Shown: piece by piece, positions 7,963-17,317 of the stretch
How positions within the stretch are numbered: the stretch's first letter is position 1
How the letters are laid out: each line of letters begins with the position of its first letter
Source of the DNA: WJJR01 sp964440935
Lineage (GTDB): Bacteria; Zixibacteria; MSB-5A5; WJJR01
Direction of reading: 5' to 3'
DNA: 64,000 nucleotides
NCBI GenBank assembly: GCA_964440935.1
Contig: CAYTTY010000016.1
Span: 1 to 64,000, forward strand
The notes under the pieces: generated by a model
Databases searched by the model: none
What the model was told of the DNA's origin: nothing
Seen by the model: the letters and a program-made list of their open reading frames with translations, nothing else
Made by a program: the position numbers and the translations under genes

Positions 7963-9774
7963 ATGGACACATTACACGCAGCAGATCAGACGATAACCCG
8001 GCCCGAGACACGGGAGCGGATCGAGGCGATCGATACGGCCATTCGTCCTGAGGGAAAGACCGACGCCGAGATCCTCGTCGCAGCCTCGCATGCGCTGCAT
8101 TCGACGCTCTATTTGAGTGAGCTATACCATGTGGTCCTGCGGATCCTCTTGCGTGTGACTCAGGCGCAAGCAGCGGTGCTCTTGATCCAGCGGCCCCGGA
8201 CGCACCATCCGGTCGTCTTTAAGATTGCCAGCACCTCAGATCCGGCGGCCCGCGATCTGCCGGTCGATGTGGGTGGCACCTACCTTGATCTACTGAAAGA
8301 GAATCGGGAATCGACGGACGACGCATTCGCTACACCCGAACCGGTGAGCAACACATTGTCGGAGGCCTTAGGCGACGTCATTTCCCAGGTTCAATGGGTA
8401 CGACTGGCGCCCAAGGGTCGGTTCCTTGGTGTGATCGGTATCGTACCGCTTGCCGGTGGATTCGGTGAGCGGACCGCGTCGCTTCTGGAGCCGCTCGCCG
8501 AGCAGGCCGCGGTGGCGCTCGATAATGCGATGCTGTTTCGACGCGCCGAACGCGAATCGCTCCAGAATCAGTTGCTGCTCGATGCCAGCCATCTGCTCAT
8601 GTCGTCGCTGAATCTCGATGAAATTCTCGATGCGATCATGAACACCTTGCAGCGTGTGGTTCCGTACAACGCCGCCGGGATTTTCCTCGTCAACGATCAG
8701 GGTGAGACCGAACGCATCGTGGACCGTGGGTATGATCAATCCGCCCGCCCCATTTTAGATCAGAAAGCAAATGTTGGTTTGGTCGGATGGGTGGCATCGA
8801 CGGCCAAACCGTTGATCATTGACGATGCGCCGGCGGATTCGCGTTATGTCGTGGCGCGCGTAGAAACACAGTCGGAGATGGTGGTGCCGATTCTGGCCGG
8901 AGGCCACCTCGTCGGTGTATTTAATCTCGAACGCGATATCCGCGACGGATTCTTTGAAGTCGATTTGGATCTGGTGCAGGCGCTGGCCCAGCATGCCGGA
9001 GTGGCGATTGAGCGCGCCAAAATGCACGAATCCGAAATGGAGCGGCGGCGCATCAAAGGCGAACTGGAAGTCGCCCGCAGCATCCAGATGCGCTTCCAGC
9101 CCGACCAGAATCCCCTGATCGAGGGATATGACATTGCCGGCGTCAATATCCCATCCGAGGAAGTGGGCGGCGACTATTACGACTTCATCCGCATTGTCGA
9201 AGGGCAACTCGGTATCGCCATCGCCGACAGCTCCGGTAAGGGAATCCCGGCAGCGCTGATCATGGCGGCGTTTCGCGCCTCGTTGATCGCCGAAATCCGA
9301 AACAACTACTCGCTGCACGTTATTATGCAGAAGGTGAACGATCTCCTCTGTGAAGGGAACGAGGTCAGCCGGTTTGTGACGACGATCTACGGTGTGCTCG
9401 ACGCCAAGAGCCGCGTGTTTACCTATTCGAACGCCGGGCATAATCCGGGGATTCTGTTGCATCCCAATGGCGACGTTGTGTTGCTGAACGCGCTCGGCAC
9501 GGCGCTTGGGCTGTTTCCGAAGACCGCGTACGAAGAACGTGTGATCGGACTGATGGCCGGTGACGTGTTGTTTCTCTATACCGACGGTGTCACTGACGTG
9601 GTTGGCCGCAACGGCGAAGAGCTTGAAATCGACCGGCTGATCGGTGTCTTGAAGAAGCACGCGACATCGAGTGTTCAGGACATTTTGCGCAATGTCCGCA
9701 ACGATGTCATGGACTACGCCGATCCGAATGAACAGGTCGATGATTTCACCATGGTGGCGATTAAGGTCTTATGA
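7963..9774 (+). CDS. GAF-GAF-PP2C (SpoIIE/RsbU-type) serine phosphatase
   Basis: About 603 residues: GAF domain 1 (~50-190), GAF domain 2 (~200-350), a short helical linker (ERRRIKGELEVARSIQ) typical of RsbU-like phosphatases, and a PP2C domain (~385-600). Metal-site motifs VGGDYYDF, IADSSGKG, AGHNPG and LYTDGVTDV are all present, so it should be catalytically active. The family dephosphorylates anti-sigma antagonists or related STAS proteins; none is visible here. I chose ATG 7963 because AGGA lies seven bases upstream; an in-frame GTG at 7939 is the alternative. Its stop overlaps tilS as ATGA, linking stress signalling and tRNA modification genes in one transcript. Confidence 0.9.
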   Translation: MDTLHAADQTITRPETRERIEAIDTAIRPEGKTDAEILVAASHALHSTLYLSELYHVVLRILLRVTQAQAAVLLIQRPRTHHPVVFKIASTSDPAARDLPVDVGGTYLDLLKENRESTDDAFATPEPVSNTLSEALGDVISQVQWVRLAPKGRFLGVIGIVPLAGGFGERTASLLEPLAEQAAVALDNAMLFRRAERESLQNQLLLDASHLLMSSLNLDEILDAIMNTLQRVVPYNAAGIFLVNDQGETERIVDRGYDQSARPILDQKANVGLVGWVASTAKPLIIDDAPADSRYVVARVETQSEMVVPILAGGHLVGVFNLERDIRDGFFEVDLDLVQALAQHAGVAIERAKMHESEMERRRIKGELEVARSIQMRFQPDQNPLIEGYDIAGVNIPSEEVGGDYYDFIRIVEGQLGIAIADSSGKGIPAALIMAAFRASLIAEIRNNYSLHVIMQKVNDLLCEGNEVSRFVTTIYGVLDAKSRVFTYSNAGHNPGILLHPNGDVVLLNALGTALGLFPKTAYEERVIGLMAGDVLFLYTDGVTDVVGRNGEELEIDRLIGVLKKHATSSVQDILRNVRNDVMDYADPNEQVDDFTMVAIKVL

Positions 9775-11195
9775 CGGTACTGAAGACACAGACGATGGAC
9801 CCCGTGCCGGCGCCGGTCATTGAGCGTGTCGATCCGTTATGCGCAGCGGTGACCGCCTATTTTGACAAGTACGGGTGGCCCGCTCGGCGCCGCCGAGTCC
9901 TGGTGGCGTTGTCTGGGGGAATGGACTCGGTCACTCTACTCGCGGTGTTGCATACGATGGCACCGGGGCATGAGTGGCGGCTGGGCGCCGCGCATGTCAA
10001 TTACCATTTGCGCGGCGACGATTCCGATCGTGATGAATCGTTTTGCCGCGAATGGTGTGAACGGTTGGCGATTCCGCTCCACGTGCATCACGCGCATCGT
10101 CCCACTGATCGAGCGATGAACGTCCAGGAGTGGGCACGCAACGAGCGCTATGCACTATTCGAACGGCTGATGGAATTTGAAGGCTACGATTGGGCTGCTA
10201 TCGGACATACACTCGACGATCGCGCTGAATCGGTTGCGGCAGCCGTCATCGAGGCGCGTGGGACATTTGCATTGTCGGGCATCCCGCCGATCCGCGGTCG
10301 GATCATCCGGCCACTGATTGGAGTGACTCGTACCGATGTACAGAATTTTGTGGCCAGGAACAAACTCGTGTATTGTGAGGATGCGTCGAATGCATCGGTG
10401 AATTACTTGCGCAATCGGATTCGTCACGAACACCTGCCGCGGTGGGGCGAGACCAATCCCTCGATCCGGCAAGGTCTGGCCCGTCTCAGCGAGCAGCTCT
10501 GGCGGCAAGAGACATATCTTCTTCGCCAGGCGGAGCGAGTGATCGGCGCGGCGACGATCGAAAACGATGGTCAACGTCGGTCGTTGAATGCGGACATGCT
10601 GAACACTGCCGACCGCGCCCTCGATCCGTTTCTGCTGCGTATTATGCTCCGTTGGGCCGGGATTGCAGTGATTCCCACAGCCGATACGGTGGACCGTTTC
10701 ACGGAACTGCGGATGAAGCGTCATTCCGGACAGGTAGAGCAGGGTGACCTTGTGATCGAGCGGTCGCAGGGTGTGCTAACGGTGCGGGGGCAATCTGAAG
10801 CGCAAGATGTTGTTGATGAACAGATTACGCTGAGGCCGGGGGAGGCTGTCGAATTCGGACGGATGTCGATTACGGCAGTGCTCGGACCCGCGAGGAGCGT
10901 CCTACCCTGCGATGACCGATCCGAGGCGATGCTCGATTGGAACTGTCTGCACTTGCCACTGGTACTCAGGGGATGGCAACACGGCGACCGATATCGACCC
11001 ATTGGGATGAGCGGCCACAAGTCGCTGGCCGATCTGTTTGCGGATCGTGGGGTACCGCGTGGCGAGCGGTTATCGGCGCTGGTTCTGGCCGACGCTGGGG
11101 GCGTAGTCTGGCCGATTGGGCATCCGATCACCGACCGTGCCAAAGTCACCCAGGCGACCGAATCTGTCCTTCACGTGAAAGTGAGCCGACGATGA
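9771..11195 (+). CDS. tilS: tRNA(Ile)-lysidine synthase
   Basis: A 474-residue enzyme that attaches lysine to C34 of the minor tRNA-Ile so that it reads AUA. The N-terminal N-type ATP pyrophosphatase domain has the PP-loop SGGMDS (residues 48-53), and GHTLDDRAES and NYLRNRIRHEHLP fit TilS. A C-terminal TilS substrate-binding domain is present (region with WQHGDRYRPIGMSGHKSLADLF). It overlaps both neighbours by ATGA, and the order tilS-hpt-ftsH-folP is a widely conserved string, which supports the call. Confidence 0.95.
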   Translation: MTVLKTQTMDPVPAPVIERVDPLCAAVTAYFDKYGWPARRRRVLVALSGGMDSVTLLAVLHTMAPGHEWRLGAAHVNYHLRGDDSDRDESFCREWCERLAIPLHVHHAHRPTDRAMNVQEWARNERYALFERLMEFEGYDWAAIGHTLDDRAESVAAAVIEARGTFALSGIPPIRGRIIRPLIGVTRTDVQNFVARNKLVYCEDASNASVNYLRNRIRHEHLPRWGETNPSIRQGLARLSEQLWRQETYLLRQAERVIGAATIENDGQRRSLNADMLNTADRALDPFLLRIMLRWAGIAVIPTADTVDRFTELRMKRHSGQVEQGDLVIERSQGVLTVRGQSEAQDVVDEQITLRPGEAVEFGRMSITAVLGPARSVLPCDDRSEAMLDWNCLHLPLVLRGWQHGDRYRPIGMSGHKSLADLFADRGVPRGERLSALVLADAGGVVWPIGHPITDRAKVTQATESVLHVKVSRR

Positions 11196-11791
11196 CCGAA
11201 CCGACCGGTACACAGGTGACTGCGGAGACGCCCCATCACTCTCCGGATATGCGGATTTTGATCAGTGCGGAGCAGATTGCCGAACGAGTCTCGGCGATGG
11301 CTCGTGAGATCGACCGCGATTTCGCCGATGAGACGCCGGTCTTAATTGGTCTGTTGAAGGGCAGCTTTGTCTTTATGGCGGACCTGTGCCGGGCCATGAG
11401 TGTCCCACACCACATCGATTTTATGGCGATTGCGGCCTATGGTGGGGGGACGGCCCCGACAGGCGCGGTTCGACTTTTGAAGGATTTGAGCGTAAACATT
11501 ACCGGTAGGTCGGTGATCATTGTCGAGGACATAATTGATTCAGGCCTCACCTTGGCGTATATCCGACGTCTGTTGCTCGCCCGCCAGCCGAAGCGTCTGG
11601 CGATTGCGACGCTGCTGGATAAGAAAAGCCGCCGGCAAACGGAGTTGCCGATTGAATATGTGGGATTTGAGATAGGGGCTGGATTTGTTGTAGGTTACGG
11701 ACTGGACCTGGCCGAGCGGTACCGCCACCTGCCCCACATCGCTGAGCTGGACGTGTCCGGTCCGGAAAAGGAGACGACTCCGAGTGACTAA
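11192..11791 (+). CDS. hpt: Hypoxanthine-guanine phosphoribosyltransferase
   Basis: A 199-residue purine salvage enzyme that makes IMP or GMP from the base and PRPP. The PRPP loop VEDIIDSGLTL carries E112, D113 and D116, and LLKGSFVFMADL and GFVVGYGLDLAERYR are typical of the family. It starts at ATG 11192 inside ATGA with tilS; the open frame upstream lies within tilS and is not part of the gene. Its last 8 bases overlap the GTG start of ftsH. The N-terminus is about 20 residues longer than usual and looks disordered. Confidence 0.95.
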   Translation: MTEPTGTQVTAETPHHSPDMRILISAEQIAERVSAMAREIDRDFADETPVLIGLLKGSFVFMADLCRAMSVPHHIDFMAIAAYGGGTAPTGAVRLLKDLSVNITGRSVIIVEDIIDSGLTLAYIRRLLLARQPKRLAIATLLDKKSRRQTELPIEYVGFEIGAGFVVGYGLDLAERYRHLPHIAELDVSGPEKETTPSD

Positions 11792-13853
11792 TCTGTTTCG
11801 TACACCACCGCCTAATGATCCGCGCCAGCAGAAGAACCGTCCGCCCGACGGCGGCGGTGATCCGGGCGGCAAGCCACCGTTCATGTGGAAGCGGTCATCA
11901 CGCACGCTGATCTTCTGGATCGTTCTTATCACCCTGTCGGCAATCCTGATCAACTATTACAACTTCGGCCGCGAATCGAACGTCGAAGTGACTTATACCG
12001 AGTTCATCGAACAGCTCGAAGGCGGCAACGTCAACACGGTCACCATCAAGAACAAGCGCGTCGAGGGCGAATTCGACGTCGAAATTCTGAAGTCGGTGAA
12101 CGGGCGGAGCGAGAAGTTCAAAAACTTCTGGATGCTGTTGCCGATGCAGGATCCGGCGCCTTTTGTCGAACGTGTCGAAAGCCACGATGTCCCGATCTCG
12201 GCCGAGGAAGAAGGGGTCAACTGGACCAATCTCTTGCTCGGATTTGCACCGTGGATTCTGATCTTGGTCTTCTTCTGGATCTTCATGTTCCGCCAGATGC
12301 AGTCGGGACCGAAGGGAATCTTCTCGTTTGGGAAGAGCCGTGCCAAACTCGTGGCGGAAGACAAGCCCAAAATCACCTTCCGCGACGTGGCCGGAAACGA
12401 AGAGGCCAAAGAAGAACTCGAAGAGATCATTGAATTTCTGAAGGATCCGGCCCGATTCCAAAAGCTCGGCGGCAAGATTCCAAAGGGTGTCTTGCTGTTG
12501 GGTCCTCCGGGGACCGGCAAAACTCTATTGGCGCGCGCCGTGGCGGGTGAGGCCGGCGTGCCGTTCTTCTCGATGTCGGGTTCCGACTTTGTTGAGATGT
12601 TCGTCGGTGTCGGCGCCTCACGTGTCCGCGATCTGTTTGAACAGGGTAAGCGCTCGGCGCCGTGCATCATCTTTGTTGATGAGCTTGATGCCGTTGGGCG
12701 GCACCGTGGTGCCGGATTGGGCGGTGGTCACGATGAACGCGAGCAGACTCTGAATCAGTTGCTGGTCGAGATGGACGGTTTCGAGTCTAATGAAGGCGTA
12801 ATTCTGCTGGCGGCGACGAACCGTCCCGATGTGCTCGATCCGGCGTTGCTGCGTCCCGGACGATTCGACCGTCAGGTTGTTGTCGATGCGCCCGACGTAC
12901 GCGGTCGCGAGGGGATCCTCAAGGTTCACACCCGCAAGATTCCCGTCGACGATCAGGTCGATCTTCAGGTGCTCGCCCGCGGCACACCCGGACTGTCGGG
13001 TGCCGATATTGCGAATCTGGTCAACGAAGCCGCATTACTGGCGGCACGTCGTGACCACACGAAGGTCAGCATGACCGACTTCGAGGACGCCAAAGATAAG
13101 GTCATGATGGGCGCCGAGCGTCGCTCGATGGTGATTAGTGAAGACGAAAAGGAAACGACCGCCTACCATGAGGCCGGTCACGCACTGGTCGGCAAACTCA
13201 TCCCGGGCGCCGATCCGGTGCACAAGGTGACAATTGTCCCGCGTGGGATGGCGCTGGGTGTCACGCATTTCCTGCCGATCGATGAAAAACATACACACTC
13301 GAAGGAGTATCTCGAAGCGCGTCTGGTGTACACAATGGGTGGACGAGTTGCCGAGAAGCTGGTCTTCGGACGTCTTACAACCGGCGCCGGCAACGATATC
13401 GAACGCGCGACCGCACTCGCACGGAAGATGGTGTGTGAGTGGGGCATGTCGGAAAAGCTCGGCCCCATGACCTTCGGCAAAAAGCAGGAAGAAATCTTCC
13501 TGGGACGCGAAATCTCCCAGCATCGCGACTACTCTGAACGCACCGCACAGATGATCGACGATGAAGTGAAGCGCATCATCGCCGAATCGGAAGAGAAGGC
13601 ACTTAAGCTGGTCTCGGAAAACGAAGACAAGCTGCACCGTCTGGCCAAGACCCTGTTGGAGCGCGAAATCCTGTCGGGTGAAGAGATCGACGCGATTTTG
13701 CGCGGCGAGGAACTCGAGAAGATCCCCAAAGCCAAGTCTGCTGAAGCCGAAGACGTGCTTGATCTGGCCAAGGATGAACGGCCGGAAGAGTCGCCGTCGC
13801 CACGGCGCGATGTTGAAGGCGGACAACTCGATGTCTTGGGAGGCACGACGTAG
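11784..13853 (+). CDS. ftsH: ATP-dependent zinc metalloprotease FtsH
   Basis: A 689-residue membrane AAA+ protease. Transmembrane segment 1 (~37-57) and segment 2 (~150-172) flank a periplasmic loop. The AAA module has Walker A GPPGTGKT (240-247), Walker B IIFVDELDA and an SRH region with RPGRFDR. The zinc site is HEAGH (H462, E463, H466). The start is GTG 11784, with AGGAG about ten bases upstream and an 8-base overlap with hpt. A proline/glycine-rich cytosolic head of ~30 residues precedes the first membrane segment and an acidic tail ends the protein. Catalytic motifs are complete. Confidence 0.97.
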   Translation: MTNLFRTPPPNDPRQQKNRPPDGGGDPGGKPPFMWKRSSRTLIFWIVLITLSAILINYYNFGRESNVEVTYTEFIEQLEGGNVNTVTIKNKRVEGEFDVEILKSVNGRSEKFKNFWMLLPMQDPAPFVERVESHDVPISAEEEGVNWTNLLLGFAPWILILVFFWIFMFRQMQSGPKGIFSFGKSRAKLVAEDKPKITFRDVAGNEEAKEELEEIIEFLKDPARFQKLGGKIPKGVLLLGPPGTGKTLLARAVAGEAGVPFFSMSGSDFVEMFVGVGASRVRDLFEQGKRSAPCIIFVDELDAVGRHRGAGLGGGHDEREQTLNQLLVEMDGFESNEGVILLAATNRPDVLDPALLRPGRFDRQVVVDAPDVRGREGILKVHTRKIPVDDQVDLQVLARGTPGLSGADIANLVNEAALLAARRDHTKVSMTDFEDAKDKVMMGAERRSMVISEDEKETTAYHEAGHALVGKLIPGADPVHKVTIVPRGMALGVTHFLPIDEKHTHSKEYLEARLVYTMGGRVAEKLVFGRLTTGAGNDIERATALARKMVCEWGMSEKLGPMTFGKKQEEIFLGREISQHRDYSERTAQMIDDEVKRIIAESEEKALKLVSENEDKLHRLAKTLLEREILSGEEIDAILRGEELEKIPKAKSAEAEDVLDLAKDERPEESPSPRRDVEGGQLDVLGGTT

Positions 13854-13972
13854 ACGCTTGCCGTGTGGTGTCACCCGCTCGGGGGACGCCTGTGTTTTGG
13901 GAATGAAGCCGGCACGCGTGGGCGCGTGATGGCACAGTGAGAGAACCCGCTGCGGATGTCAGGAAGACCTGG

Positions 13973-14824
13973 ATGTCGTCAACCGGATTGACTGAACACA
14001 CCGAAACTGTGAGATTCTTTCCCAAACGTCAAATACCATGGATCATGGGGGTGCTCAATTGCACCCCCGATTCTTTTTCTGACCGCGGGCAGTTTCACGA
14101 CAGGGATGTCGCGATCGACCATGCTCATCAGATGATCGCCGACGGCGTCGATATTATCGACGTCGGGGGTGAATCGACGCGTCCCGGTTCGGACCCGGTC
14201 GATTCCGATGAGCAGATCGAGCGTACCGCACCGGTGATTGAGGCGATTCGGCGTGTCTGGCCGGGACCGATTTCCATCGATACAACTCAGAGTGCGGTCG
14301 CCAAAGCCGCACTCGATGCCGGGGCAAATTGGATTAATGATGTGACAGCACTGCGCGATGACCCGCAGATGGTGGTCCTGGCGGCGATGCGTCAGACGGG
14401 ACTCGTGCTGATGCATATGCTGGGCACACCACGCACAATGCAGGAGAGCCCGCAGTATCGCGATGTTGTCCGCGAAGTGACCGACTTTCTCACCGAACGG
14501 GCGGCGTATGCGGAAAGCCAGGGTATTTCCAAAGACCGAATCGTCATCGATCCGGGGATCGGTTTCGGGAAGACGATCGACCACAATCTGGCCCTCTTAC
14601 GCCACTGCCGTGACTTGGCCAATCACGGGTACCGGCTGCTGATCGGCGCCTCACGCAAATCCTTCATCGGCAAGATCACCGGCATGCCGGTCGACAAGCG
14701 TCTCGATGGGTCGCTAGCAGTTGCCGTATGGTCGGCGCTGCGGGGTGCGTCGATTGTACGTGTTCATGATGTCGCGGAGACACGGCGGGCGCTGGATGTG
14801 GTTGGGGCGATTCTGGAGGCGTAA
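13973..14824 (+). CDS. folP: Dihydropteroate synthase
   Basis: A ~283-residue TIM-barrel enzyme joining p-aminobenzoate to dihydropterin pyrophosphate in folate synthesis. Motifs seen: IMGVLNCTPDSFSD near the N-terminus, VDIIDVGGESTRPG, ISIDTTQ, WINDVTAL, DPGIGFGKT and LIGASRKSFIG, all of them standard DHPS segments. ATG 13973 follows AGGAAG by six bases; an in-frame GTG at 13937 is less well placed. The usual downstream partner cdaA follows, but only after a 680-bp repeat-filled spacer. Confidence 0.95.
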   Translation: MSSTGLTEHTETVRFFPKRQIPWIMGVLNCTPDSFSDRGQFHDRDVAIDHAHQMIADGVDIIDVGGESTRPGSDPVDSDEQIERTAPVIEAIRRVWPGPISIDTTQSAVAKAALDAGANWINDVTALRDDPQMVVLAAMRQTGLVLMHMLGTPRTMQESPQYRDVVREVTDFLTERAAYAESQGISKDRIVIDPGIGFGKTIDHNLALLRHCRDLANHGYRLLIGASRKSFIGKITGMPVDKRLDGSLAVAVWSALRGASIVRVHDVAETRRALDVVGAILEA

Positions 14825-15505
14825 GAGCACCAACCGTTCGAACGGTTCCACGAAGGGTGATGGTGCCGGTGACACCCGGCTGAAGATTCAGCGGCCTTAC
14901 CAGTGAGATCGGTAGTTATGGAATACGCAGTCCGCCTCAGCGGACTTCATGCCTTCTCACACCTAAAGCGGTTGTCAGAATAGATTTCCGTTTGCCAAGG
15001 TAACCTTAGCTGTCATTCCCGCGAAAGCGGGAATCCATTGTCTTCGTACACAAGCAATTACGACACTGTCTCGGTCCGCCACGGCCGACGGGGATGACAG
15101 AGTATAGAAATCCAAACGGAAAATAATTCTGATAATCACTCTAGCTTCAGCCAGGTGTCAGCGCTCCAACCCTACCCTAAGAAAACCGTTTCAACGGTTT
15201 CCCGAGGGTACGGTTCAAATTCGAAAACCGTTAAAACGGTTTTTGGTGAGAATTGGTGGTTCCGGCACCACCCGGCTGAAGCCGGGTGTCAGAATGCACA
15301 AAGCCCGCTGGAAGCGGGCTGTCGCCGGTTGGAGGCCCGCGACCATCCGGGGGGATGGCTCGGACGTTCGTCCGACTTTCATGACAGACGAAACGCCATC
15401 CTACTCAAAACTCACTGCACTCCCTCATACTCCTGATTGACGATTGCCACGTCCGCATCGTAACTTGAGCGAGTGTCGTATCGACTCACACGATGAGGAT
15501 AGTGC
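14825..15505. repeat. Cluster of unrelated short hairpins in a 681-bp spacer
   Basis: No gene is supported. At least eight perfect or near-perfect small inverted repeats occur: AACCGTTCGAACGGTT (14832-14847), AGTCCGCCTCAGCGGACT (14930-14947), one at 15015-15034 inside a mobile element, AAACCGTTTCAACGGTTT (15183-15200), AAAACCGTTAAAACGGTTTT (15225-15244), ACCCGGCTGAAGCCGGGT (15270-15287), AGCCCGCTGGAAGCGGGCT (15302-15320) and CGGACGTTCGTCCG (15361-15374). Stems differ but the tips are A-rich and alike. The one at 15225, ending in a T run, may act as a terminator. Confidence 0.7.
14963..15144. mobile_element. 182-bp inverted-repeat element of the TATAGC family (MITE-like)
   Basis: The left end (14963-14994, reading CTAAAGCGGTTGTCAGAAT onward) and the reverse complement of the right end (15113-15144) agree at most of 32 positions, both finishing in TTTCCGTTTG. 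Similar ends occur at 90-117, 35213, 35324-35500 and 57381-57547. The interior has its own hairpin at 15015-15034 and no open frame. This is non-coding DNA mobilised, by inference, by a transposase encoded elsewhere. Confidence 0.7.
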
Positions 15506-16270
15506 GTGGTTCTGTTTCGACTCAGTTTTCTGCGATTTACGTTCGTCGATCTGCTCGATGTGCTGGTGGTGGGGTATATCTTCTATCGGCTGCTGGTCCT
15601 GATGAAGGGCACACGGTCGGCGCAGATGGCGACCGGGCTGTTCCTTGTCGGTGTGATTTCGTTCTTGGCGTTTTGGTTTCAATTGGAAGGTCTGAAGTGG
15701 TTGTTTGCGAATTTGGCGACAGTCGGGTTCATCGTACTGGTCGTGATGTTTCAGCCGGAGCTGCGACAAGCGCTTGCGCAGATCGGCCACTCACGTGTAT
15801 TCCGGTTCTTTTTCAAGCTCGAGGAACAGGCGGCCGCCGATGAGTTGGTGCGCGCGGCATCGCGGTTGTCGGAGTTGGGATATGGCGCATTGATTGTCAT
15901 TGAGCGCAATGTCGGTTTGCGGAATATCGTCGAGACCGGCAAATACCTCAATTCACGCCTCTCGACAGAGATGCTGGTCACGATCTTCACGCCTCATACG
16001 CCGTTGCACGACGGGGCGGCAATCATCCGTGGTGAGTATATCATTGCCGCCGGTTGCACATTGCCATTGACCACGCGCGAGGAATACACGCGTCTGTACG
16101 GCATGCGCCACAAAGCCGCGGTCGGCATGTCGGACGCATCGGATGCGATTTGTGTCGTCGTGTCTGAAGAAACACGCGCCATTTCGCTCGCTTATAAAGG
16201 TGAGCTGTACAAGGGGATCGAAGCAGATCGTTTGCGCCAGCATATCGCTAATCTGCTGTCCAGTTCATAG
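15506..16270 (+). CDS. cdaA: Membrane diadenylate cyclase CdaA (c-di-AMP synthase)
   Basis: About 254 residues. Three N-terminal membrane segments (~10-75) precede a DAC domain (~95-245). Catalytic motifs are present: LHDGAAIIRG (D169 of DGA) and GMRHKAAVGMSD (R201 of the RHR-type motif). It converts two ATP to c-di-AMP, a signal for potassium/osmotic and envelope homeostasis. The start is GTG 15506, with GAGGA six bases upstream. In Firmicutes cdaA sits with ybbR and glmM; here it follows folP, as in several deep-branching phyla, and precedes obg. No YbbR-like regulator is next to it. Confidence 0.95.
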   Translation: MVLFRLSFLRFTFVDLLDVLVVGYIFYRLLVLMKGTRSAQMATGLFLVGVISFLAFWFQLEGLKWLFANLATVGFIVLVVMFQPELRQALAQIGHSRVFRFFFKLEEQAAADELVRAASRLSELGYGALIVIERNVGLRNIVETGKYLNSRLSTEMLVTIFTPHTPLHDGAAIIRGEYIIAAGCTLPLTTREEYTRLYGMRHKAAVGMSDASDAICVVVSEETRAISLAYKGELYKGIEADRLRQHIANLLSSS

Positions 16271-16306
16271 GATCGCCGCGTTCCACGCGGCCGGGCCGGT
16301 TCGATT

Positions 16307-17317
16307 ATGCAATTTGTCGATGAAGTAAAGCTGCACGTGTCTGCCGGACACGGCGGCTCAGGGATTATCAGCTTCCGTCGCGAGAAGTTTGTCGCCAAAG
16401 GGGGCCCCGACGGTGGCGACGGCGGCGATGGCGGCAGTGTGATTGCCGAAGCCGACCCCAATCTCGCGACTCTGTTGGATTTGCGCTTTCGCAAACACAT
16501 CAAAGCCGAGCGTGGCCGTCACGGTTCGGGTGGCGATAAGACCGGGCGCCGCGGTCACGAGGCCATTGTGCGGGTGCCACCGGGAACACTCATTTTCGAC
16601 AACGAAACCGATGAATTGCTCTGCGATCTGGTCGAGCCGGGTTCGCGGCAGGTGATTGCCAAGGGCGGAATGGGCGGACGCGGCAACGCGCGCTTTAAGA
16701 GTGCGACACGTCAGTCGCCGCGTTTCTCTGAGTTGGGCAAGCCGGGTGAGTCACGTGAGATTCGCATCGAGCTGCGGCTAATCGCCGATGTGGGTCTGGT
16801 TGGCTACCCCAATGCCGGCAAGTCGACGTTTCTGCGTGCGGTCAGCGCCGCCGAGCCGAAGGTCGCGGCGTATCCATTTACGACATTGCAACCACAGCTT
16901 GGTGTTGTCGAGCGACCGTCATACAAGTCGTACACGATAGCCGATTTGCCAGGGCTGATCGACGGTGCTCACGAGGGCAAGGGATTGGGGTTCCGGTTCC
17001 TGCGTCACATTCAGCGGACGCGCATTCTGCTGTTTCTGGTTGACATGACCTCCGACCACCCAGCCGATGACTTGGCACACCTGTTTACCGAACTGTCGGA
17101 GTTTGATCCGCTGTTAATGGAAAAGACACGGCTTGTTGTGCTGAATAAAGTGGATCTGATCGATGAGGACGAGGCGGGATCGGAGGATTTCGGATTCGCC
17201 GACTTTCAGATCTCCGCACAGTCCGGACAGGGTATCGAATCGGTGTTACTCGCGCTCGACGATCGATTGGCGGCCGAGTCGGCGGACCAAGAGGAAGTCG
17301 ACGATTACCGCTCATGA
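16307..17317 (+). CDS. obg: Obg/CgtA GTPase
   Basis: A 336-residue ribosome-assembly GTPase. The glycine-rich Obg fold (1-157; HVSAGHGGSGIISFRREKF and GGMGGRGNARF) is followed by a G domain with G1 GYPNAGKST (166-174), FTTLQPQLG (G2), DLPGLIDGAHEGKGLG (G3), NKVD (G4) and SAQSGQGI (G5). There is no long C-terminal OCT domain, so this is a short form. The stop overlaps dprA as ATGA. Confidence 0.96.
   Translation: MQFVDEVKLHVSAGHGGSGIISFRREKFVAKGGPDGGDGGDGGSVIAEADPNLATLLDLRFRKHIKAERGRHGSGGDKTGRRGHEAIVRVPPGTLIFDNETDELLCDLVEPGSRQVIAKGGMGGRGNARFKSATRQSPRFSELGKPGESREIRIELRLIADVGLVGYPNAGKSTFLRAVSAAEPKVAAYPFTTLQPQLGVVERPSYKSYTIADLPGLIDGAHEGKGLGFRFLRHIQRTRILLFLVDMTSDHPADDLAHLFTELSEFDPLLMEKTRLVVLNKVDLIDEDEAGSEDFGFADFQISAQSGQGIESVLLALDDRLAAESADQEEVDDYRS

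Noticed and set aside
8755..9660. 301-codon open frame on the minus strand
   Set aside because: Lies opposite the PP2C phosphatase gene; composition is that of a reverse shadow and no domain is recognisable.
13035..13874. 279-codon open frame on the minus strand opposite ftsH
   Set aside because: Mirrors the codon bias of ftsH; no signature or start context.
15155..15436. 93-codon frame in the hairpin cluster
   Set aside because: Runs through several palindromes; composition is that of the repeats.
14825..15505. Possible CRISPR array
   Set aside because: Repeats differ from one another and are not evenly spaced; no cas genes in the window.
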